Assembly (NCBI GenBank): GCA_013813615.1
Contig: JACCRJ010000495.1
Location: 1-11,227 of the forward strand
Length of the DNA stretch: 11,227 bases
Direction: 5' to 3'
DNA from: Lautropia sp.
Lineage (GTDB): Bacteria; Pseudomonadota; Gammaproteobacteria; Burkholderiales; Burkholderiaceae_E
The position numbers and the translations under genes are program-made. Under the pieces are notes generated by a model. That model had not been told where the DNA came from. It did no database searches and worked only from the letters and a program-made list of their open reading frames with translations. The stretch's first letter is position 1; the number at the start of each line of letters is the position of its first letter. Shown here one piece after another: positions 5,581 to 11,227 of this stretch.

Positions 5581-6078
5581 ATGGAACCACACACGCTCGC
5601 GATGCCCGAGGCATCGCCCAATCTTCTTCCTCCGATCGCTTCGACGGTCATTTCTGGGAATCCCCTGGATCCTTCGGCGGCGCCGCTTGGCTATGCCGGC
5701 GACGTCGCGCCCGGCCAGGCCTGGCAGCTCGTCCAGTCGGGACAAGCCACGCTGGTGGATGTGCGCACGGCCGAGGAACTGCACTGGGTAGGCCGCGTCC
5801 CCGGGGCGCTGCATGTCGAATGGGCCATCGGCCGGCAGCAGGTCCGCAACGAACGCTTCCTCGAGCAGCTCGCGCAACTGGTGCCGCCTGACAGTCAGGT
5901 GCTCTTCCTGTGCCGCAGCGGCGTACGCTCGGTCGCCGCTGCCAAGGCCGCCACGCAGGCGGGATACCGGTCGGCCTGGAACATCCTCCAGGGCTTCGAA
6001 GGCCCGGTCGACACGCAACAGCAGCGCGGGCGCATCGGCGGCTGGCGCGCGGCAGGCCTGCCCTGGCAGCAGAGTTGA
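5581..6078 (+). CDS. Rhodanese-like sulfurtransferase
   Basis: A 165-residue single-domain rhodanese. LVDVRTAEEL (58-67) and the active-site loop CRSGVRS (111-117) are visible, with Cys111 as the residue that would carry the persulfide. About 35 poorly conserved residues precede the domain. Rhodaneses move sulfane sulfur between thiosulfate or persulfides and acceptors; its place directly before a sulfite reductase suggests a role in sulfur delivery or thiosulfate use, by inference. The start may be ATG 5581 or the in-frame ATG at 5602. Neither has a proper Shine-Dalgarno sequence, and a promoter-like element would put the transcript start at about the first ATG. The stop is one base before the sulfite reductase ATG, so the two are almost certainly co-transcribed. 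Confidence 0.87.
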   Translation: MEPHTLAMPEASPNLLPPIASTVISGNPLDPSAAPLGYAGDVAPGQAWQLVQSGQATLVDVRTAEELHWVGRVPGALHVEWAIGRQQVRNERFLEQLAQLVPPDSQVLFLCRSGVRSVAAAKAATQAGYRSAWNILQGFEGPVDTQQQRGRIGGWRAAGLPWQQS

Positions 6079-6079
6079 C

Positions 6080-7724
<1,645 letters not shown>

Positions 7725-7741
<17 letters not shown>

Positions 7742-8249
7742 CCGCAACGGGCCGCGCCAGGACCACTGGTCCTGTTTCCAGGACGCACAAGCCGGCGCGG
7801 CCCCTCCCGCGCCGGGCGCGCAGCTCATCCTCTCGCTCGCGCAGTGGAAACTCCATGCGCAGGCCCTGCTCGCGGCCGGCGCCAGACTGGGCATCTGCCT
7901 GGAGCCGGCGGAAGGGCCGGAGGAGATCGCGGCCCTGCTGGACCGGGTCGAACTGGTCGCCGTTCGCTTTCCCGCCTTCACCGACGGCAGGGGCTACTCC
8001 AGCGCCCGGCTGCTGCGTCAGCGCTATGGCTGGACGGGCGAGTTGCGGGCCGTCGGAGACGTCCTGCGGGACCAGATGTTCTACCTCGCGCGCTGCGGCT
8101 TCGACACCTTCGATCTCGCGGACGGGGAGTCGGTGCAAGCCGCCCTCGCAGCCTTCGGCGACTTCACCGAGACCTACCAGGCAGCCGCAGACAGGGGCCC
8201 GCTGTTCAGGCGGCGCGCGCAGCCGACGGCACCTGTCGCCTCCCGATGA
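7725..8249 (+). CDS. DUF934 family protein of the sulfite reductase operon
   Basis: A 174-residue soluble protein without signal peptide or membrane helix. It matches the DUF934 family, often found directly behind this type of sulfite reductase in proteobacteria; its biochemical role is not established. Recognisable parts are a hydrophobic ARLGICLEP segment (residues 47-55), VAVRFPAFTDGRGYSSARLL (78-97) and LRDQMFYLARCGFDTFDL (109-126). The ATG lies inside the end of cysI, overlapping it by 17 bases, with AAGGAG about eight to ten bases upstream. Its own stop overlaps the cobA start as ATGA. Such overlaps imply translational coupling and a shared transcript. A role in electron supply, assembly or regulation of the reductase is conjecture. 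Confidence 0.85.
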
Positions 8250-9127
8250 GCACGGCCGTTCCAGGGACCAGCCGCAGCGACGGCGGTTGGCTCGCGCAGT
8301 CGCCGGGGCGGGTCGTCCTGGTGGGGGCCGGCCCCGGCAGCATCGACCTGCTGACCCTGAAAGCCGCACGCCTGATCGCGGCCGCCGACTGGCTCGTCCA
8401 CGATGCTCTGGTGCAGCCGGAGGTAGTGGCGCTGGCCACTCGCGCGCGGATCATCTGCGTCGGCAAGCGCGCCGGCCGAAAGAGCACGCGCCAGCACGAG
8501 ATCAACCTGACGCTGATCGACTGCGCCCGGAGGGGAGGCCTGGTGGTGCGCCTGAAGGGCGGTGACCCGCTGCTCTTCGCGCGGGCGCAGGAAGAACTCG
8601 ACGCGCTGCGCGAGGCGGGCATCGCGGTGGAGGTCGTGCCGGGCATCACCACCGCGCAGGCTGCCTATGCGGCCCTGGCCGCGCCGATGACCGAACGCGG
8701 CCGGCGCCGCTCCGCCGTCTTCGCGACGCCGCAGTTGGCAACGGCCGCAGCCGGGCTCGAGGGCGGTCCGGAGGACGACCCCCGCTCGGCAAGCTGTCTT
8801 GCGCGCGACGGCCGTCTCGACGTACAGTGGGCCCGCGCCCTGGTCAACGCCGAGGGCGGGGCGTTGTACATGGCATCGACGGTCGCCGGGCGCACCCGCG
8901 CCACGCTGCTGTCGCTGGGCATGCCAGCCAATACTCCCGCCACATGGATCGTCAACGTCTCGCTGCCAAACCAGTGCGTCATCAGCACGACCTTGGGGGA
9001 ATTGCGTCCCCTGCCCGCGGAACTGGCAGGACAACCGGCGCTCCTGCTGCTGGGAACCGCGGTGCCGACGCCGTGGCACGAATTGGAACCCAGCCTTGAA
9101 CCTGCAACAGCTACGTTATCTCCGTGA
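8246..9127 (+). CDS. cobA: Uroporphyrinogen-III C-methyltransferase (CobA/SUMT)
   Basis: A 293-residue SAM-dependent methyltransferase converting uroporphyrinogen III to precorrin-2, the first step towards siroheme. VVLVGAGPGSIDLLTLKAAR (23-42) is the SAM-site loop; RLKGGDPLLFARAQEELDAL (102-121) and EVVPGITTA (129-137) are family signatures. It is a stand-alone enzyme without the dehydrogenase/ferrochelatase domain of CysG. Two oddities: most relatives have Asp where Ser32 follows GAGPG, and the segment around 164-190 carries a Gly/Asp/Pro-rich insertion compared with ordinary CobA. The ATG overlaps the stop of the DUF934 gene (ATGA). The 3' end overlaps the next gene by 32 bases. With CbiX upstream, two of three siroheme steps are encoded in the cluster. 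Confidence 0.88.
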   Translation: MSTAVPGTSRSDGGWLAQSPGRVVLVGAGPGSIDLLTLKAARLIAAADWLVHDALVQPEVVALATRARIICVGKRAGRKSTRQHEINLTLIDCARRGGLVVRLKGGDPLLFARAQEELDALREAGIAVEVVPGITTAQAAYAALAAPMTERGRRRSAVFATPQLATAAAGLEGGPEDDPRSASCLARDGRLDVQWARALVNAEGGALYMASTVAGRTRATLLSLGMPANTPATWIVNVSLPNQCVISTTLGELRPLPAELAGQPALLLLGTAVPTPWHELEPSLEPATATLSP

Positions 9128-10001
9128 GACGGTCCGGCGCGACCTGAACCTCACCGCCGCCGCCCTTGCCCTGCATACCTCGCAACCCGGCCTGTCCAAG
9201 GCGATCCGGGAACTGGAGGACGAACTCGGCATCACCATCTTCGTGCGCCACGGCAAGCGGCTCACGCACCTGACGGACGCCGGGCGCGACGTGCTGGCCA
9301 TCGTCGAGCGCATCCTGCTTGAGATCGACAACCTCAAACGCAGTTCGATGAACTGGCACGACGCGCAGACCGGCGAGCTGCGGATTGCCGCGACCCACAC
9401 TCAGGCCCGCTACTCGCTGCCGCCGGCAATCGCGCGGCTGCGAACCCAGTATCCGGAGGTGACGGTGCGACTGCACCAGGGCAGCCCGACGCAGATCGTC
9501 GAGATGATCCGCTCCGGCCAGGTCGACCTGGGCATTGCCACCGAGGCGATCGGCCAGCAGGCGGACCTCGATTCGGAGGACCTGTTCTGCTGGTATCACT
9601 GCGTCATCGCGCTGCCCTCGCATCCGCTCTGCCAGCTGGCGGAGGTCAGCCTCGAGGCCCTCGCCGAGCACGACCTGATCACCTACGACCCGCAGTTCGC
9701 CGGCCGCGGGCACATCGACCGCGCGTTCAACGAACATCGGCTGAAGCCGCGGATCGTACTGGAGGCGACCGACTCGGACGTGATCAAGACCTACGTCCGG
9801 CTCGGCCTCGGCGTGGGCATCGTCTCGGAGCTCGCCTTCAGCGAGGATGACGAGGCCGAGGGGTCGACGATGGCAACGGACCGGCTGGTGCGCCTGCCGA
9901 TCGACCGGCCCTTCGCGCGCAACCTGACCCGGGTCGCCTTCCTGCACGGCCGGATCCTTCGCCGATACGAGCAGGCGCTGATCGACGCGATGAAGCACTG
10001 A
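9096..10001 (+). CDS. cysB: CysB/Cbl-type LysR transcriptional regulator
   Basis: A 301-residue LysR regulator of the CysB/Cbl group, which activates sulfur assimilation genes. The helix-turn-helix covers about residues 18-45 (LNLTAAALALHTSQPGLSK, then IRELEDELGITIFVRHGKRL). In the effector domain, THTQARYSLP (100-109) and DSDVIKTYVRLGLGVGIVSE (226-245) are diagnostic. Thr100, Thr102, Gln103, Thr149 and Trp166 fall at positions matching the sulfate-site residues of enterobacterial CysB; the position matching Thr202 is alanine (FAGR). The best start is TTG at 9096, where homology begins at NLQQLRYLRE; no ATG is suitable. It overlaps cobA by 32 bases, so the regulator is probably made from the same mRNA as its targets. 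CysB versus Cbl cannot be settled from sequence alone. Confidence 0.87.
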   Translation: MNLQQLRYLRETVRRDLNLTAAALALHTSQPGLSKAIRELEDELGITIFVRHGKRLTHLTDAGRDVLAIVERILLEIDNLKRSSMNWHDAQTGELRIAATHTQARYSLPPAIARLRTQYPEVTVRLHQGSPTQIVEMIRSGQVDLGIATEAIGQQADLDSEDLFCWYHCVIALPSHPLCQLAEVSLEALAEHDLITYDPQFAGRGHIDRAFNEHRLKPRIVLEATDSDVIKTYVRLGLGVGIVSELAFSEDDEAEGSTMATDRLVRLPIDRPFARNLTRVAFLHGRILRRYEQALIDAMKH

Positions 10002-10010
10002 GTGGCGCAA

Positions 10011-10454
10011 TCAGCTGTCGACGTCCGGCGCGTCCGCATGCGAATCCGCCTGAAACGGCACCGCCACCACCTTGTAGCGATGCTGCTGGCCGCTGGGCAG
10101 TTGCCAGTCGATGGTCTGCCCCACGCGCATGCCGAGCAGCGCGGTGCCGACCGGCACCAGGACCGACACCTTGCCGCTCGCGATGTCGGCATGCTTCGGA
10201 TAGACCAGCGTGATCTCGCGGCGTTCGCCGGTGGTTTCGTCTTCGAAGACCACGCGCGAATTCATCGTGACGACGTCCTTGGGGATCTTCTCGGGCGACA
10301 CGACCACGGCCCGGACCAGTTCCCGCTCCAGCTTCTGCAGCTGTTCGGCGCCCGCACCGGCCCCGACACCGGCACCGGACCCGTACGTCTCGAGTAGATC
10401 GAACAGCCGGTCCAGATCGTCCTGGGTCAGATAGATGGAAGGCTCATCAGCCAT
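10011..10454 (-). CDS. rnk: Rnk-type nucleoside diphosphate kinase regulator (GreA/GreB fold)
   Basis: A 147-residue member of the Rnk branch of GreA/GreB-like proteins, which bind near the RNA polymerase secondary channel. A short N-terminal helical part (IYLTQDDLDRLFDLLETY, 7-24, and EQLQKLERELVRA, 37-49) precedes the C-terminal GreA-type domain. That domain contains TMNSRVVFEDETTGERREIT (63-82), then LVYPKHADI (83-91), SVLVPVGTALLGMRVG (97-112) and the end of the beta-barrel to about 134. The N-terminal coiled coil is far shorter than in GreA, as expected for Rnk. A Gly/Ala-rich linker (GSGAGVGAGAGA, 25-36) is unusual. The ATG has AGGGAG about eight bases upstream. It converges on the LysR gene with a nine-base gap and no visible terminator. 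Upstream extension of the frame is a shadow. Confidence 0.87.
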   Translation of the reverse strand: MADEPSIYLTQDDLDRLFDLLETYGSGAGVGAGAGAEQLQKLERELVRAVVVSPEKIPKDVVTMNSRVVFEDETTGERREITLVYPKHADIASGKVSVLVPVGTALLGMRVGQTIDWQLPSGQQHRYKVVAVPFQADSHADAPDVDS

Positions 10455-10715
10455 CTCGGTGCTCCCTTGTGCATAAGTGGTTGCTGCTGTGTCGGCTCGT
10501 GAGCCGGTCATCGGCGCCTGCATCGGCGCCCCTGGCAAAGGCGATACGCAGACAGGGCGCCGCCAGGAGGACGTGCGATCATTGCGGAGGAATACCAGAC
10601 GCCGCCACCGTGGGCGCAACCGGGTGCCGCAGTTGCCCGCGGCTTTTGAAAGCCACCCGCGGCAGGCGGCTCTTGCAAGCGGCGGCCGGCCGCATCGACC
10701 AAAGCGACATGACCA
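10455..10715. other. Intergenic region between rnk and the Ldh_2 gene
   Basis: This 261-base gap separates divergent genes. It contains three symmetrical or repeated stretches: CGGCTC/GAGCCG (10493-10506), a tandem CATCGGCGCC pair near 10509-10530, and the palindrome at 10641-10654. No strong sigma-70 promoter is visible in either direction and I found no supported small ORF. Confidence 0.5.
10636..10663. promoter_or_regulatory. Palindrome flanked by direct repeats upstream of the Ldh_2 gene
   Basis: GGCTTTTGAAAGCC (10641-10654) is a perfect inverted repeat with a two-base centre. It is embedded between two copies of CCCGCGGC (10636-10643 and 10656-10663). The tiny centre and lack of a T-tract argue for a protein-binding operator rather than a terminator. 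The protein that would bind is not identifiable here. Confidence 0.4.
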
Positions 10716-11227
10716 ATGGCTGACTTTACCATTCATCCGAATAACCTTCATCACTGGGTCGTCGACCTCTTCCTCGCTGCCGGCTCCAATGCGACCGAAG
10801 CGCGCCTCGCCGCCGACCATCTGGTCGACGCCAACCTGACCGGCCATGACTCTCATGGCGTCGGGATGATCCCCAAGTACGTGACCGCGCTGGTCAATGG
10901 CAAGCTGAAGCTCAACCAGACGATCGGGATCATCAGCGATACCGGCAACATGCTGAACATCGACGCGCGGCGAGGGTTGGGCCAGTCGGTCACCTACCAG
11001 GCGATGGAACTGGCGATCGCGCGGGCGCGTGAGCACGGCGTCTGCGTCATGGGCCTGCGCAACAGCCACCACCTGGGGCGGGTCGGCCACTGGGCGGAAC
11101 AGGCGATCGCGGCCGGGCTCGTCTCCATCCATTTCACCAACGCCAACAGCATCCACGTCGTGGCGCCGCACGGCGGCGCGGAGGCACGCTTCGTCACCAA
11201 TCCGTTCACCGTGGGCATTCCCCGCAC
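10716..11227 (+). CDS. Malate/L-lactate dehydrogenase (Ldh_2) family oxidoreductase (partial, C-terminus outside window)
   Basis: The first 170 residues of an NAD(P)-dependent oxidoreductase of the Ldh_2 family, a non-Rossmann fold that includes malate, L-lactate, ureidoglycolate and sulfolactate dehydrogenases. Visible signatures are LTGHDSHGVGMIPKYV (41-56), NIDARRGLGQ (81-90), and GLRNSHHLGRVGHWAEQA (113-130), in which His119 is the likely catalytic base. Near the edge, TNANSIHVVAPHGGAEARF (141-159) and TNPFTVGIPR (161-170) belong to the cofactor-binding region. Full-length members have about 340-360 residues, so roughly half is missing. The ATG at 10716 is the first possible start because an in-frame TGA sits just upstream at 10710-10712. 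No good ribosome binding site is seen. The substrate cannot be assigned; sulfolactate is tempting beside sulfur genes but unsupported. Confidence 0.87.
   Translation, partial: MADFTIHPNNLHHWVVDLFLAAGSNATEARLAADHLVDANLTGHDSHGVGMIPKYVTALVNGKLKLNQTIGIISDTGNMLNIDARRGLGQSVTYQAMELAIARAREHGVCVMGLRNSHHLGRVGHWAEQAIAAGLVSIHFTNANSIHVVAPHGGAEARFVTNPFTVGIPR

Noticed and set aside
9999..10013. Bidirectional terminator between the LysR gene and rnk
   Set aside because: The nine-base gap contains no inverted repeat with flanking T/A tracts.
10455..11171. Upstream extension of the rnk frame, making a 386-residue protein
   Set aside because: The Rnk homology begins at the ATG at 10454 behind a good AGGGAG site. 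The extension is antisense to the Ldh_2 gene.

Overview
The window is 11.2 kb of GC-rich bacterial chromosome with tightly packed genes, many overlapping or only a few bases apart. The CysB-type regulator, the single-subunit sulfite reductase next to a DUF934 protein, and the stand-alone CobA suggest a betaproteobacterium (Burkholderiales or Rhodocyclales). That placement is inferred from protein style, not from a marker gene. I see no tRNA, rRNA, CRISPR array, insertion sequence, phage gene or replication origin.

Left part (1-3347). The N-terminal half of a flavodoxin-like NADPH-dependent FMN reductase runs off the left edge on the minus strand. A 267-base gap follows, holding a six-copy 9-bp pure-purine tandem repeat. 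Next is a plus-strand, Tat-exported serine hydrolase of the beta-lactamase/esterase fold. Then come two minus-strand integral membrane genes: an ABA4-like (DUF4281) protein, and downstream of it a seven-helix protein of no recognised family.

Middle (3240-5061). A TetR-family regulator with a WHG-type C-terminal domain is transcribed divergently from the membrane pair. The 108-base gap between them carries a clear inverted repeat over the probable promoters. A fumarylacetoacetate-hydrolase family enzyme follows.

Right-centre (5104-10001) is the best understood block, a sulfite reduction and siroheme cluster on the plus strand. Its order is CbiX-type sirohydrochlorin chelatase, rhodanese, siroheme/4Fe-4S sulfite reductase, DUF934 protein, uroporphyrinogen-III methyltransferase (CobA) and a CysB/Cbl-type LysR regulator. 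From rhodanese to regulator, each gene overlaps or nearly touches the next. The cluster thus encodes the enzyme, two of the three activities needed to make its siroheme cofactor, and a probable sulfur-responsive activator. Precorrin-2 dehydrogenase, a flavoprotein reductase subunit and PAPS/APS reductase are not in the window.

Right end (10011-11227). A minus-strand Rnk-type regulator of the GreA/GreB fold converges on the LysR gene. The N-terminal half of a malate/L-lactate dehydrogenase family (Ldh_2) oxidoreductase runs off the right edge.

The least characterised material is the TetR-controlled ABA4-like/seven-helix membrane pair with its operator, and the DUF934 protein in the sulfite reductase operon. 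Most other genes belong to known families.
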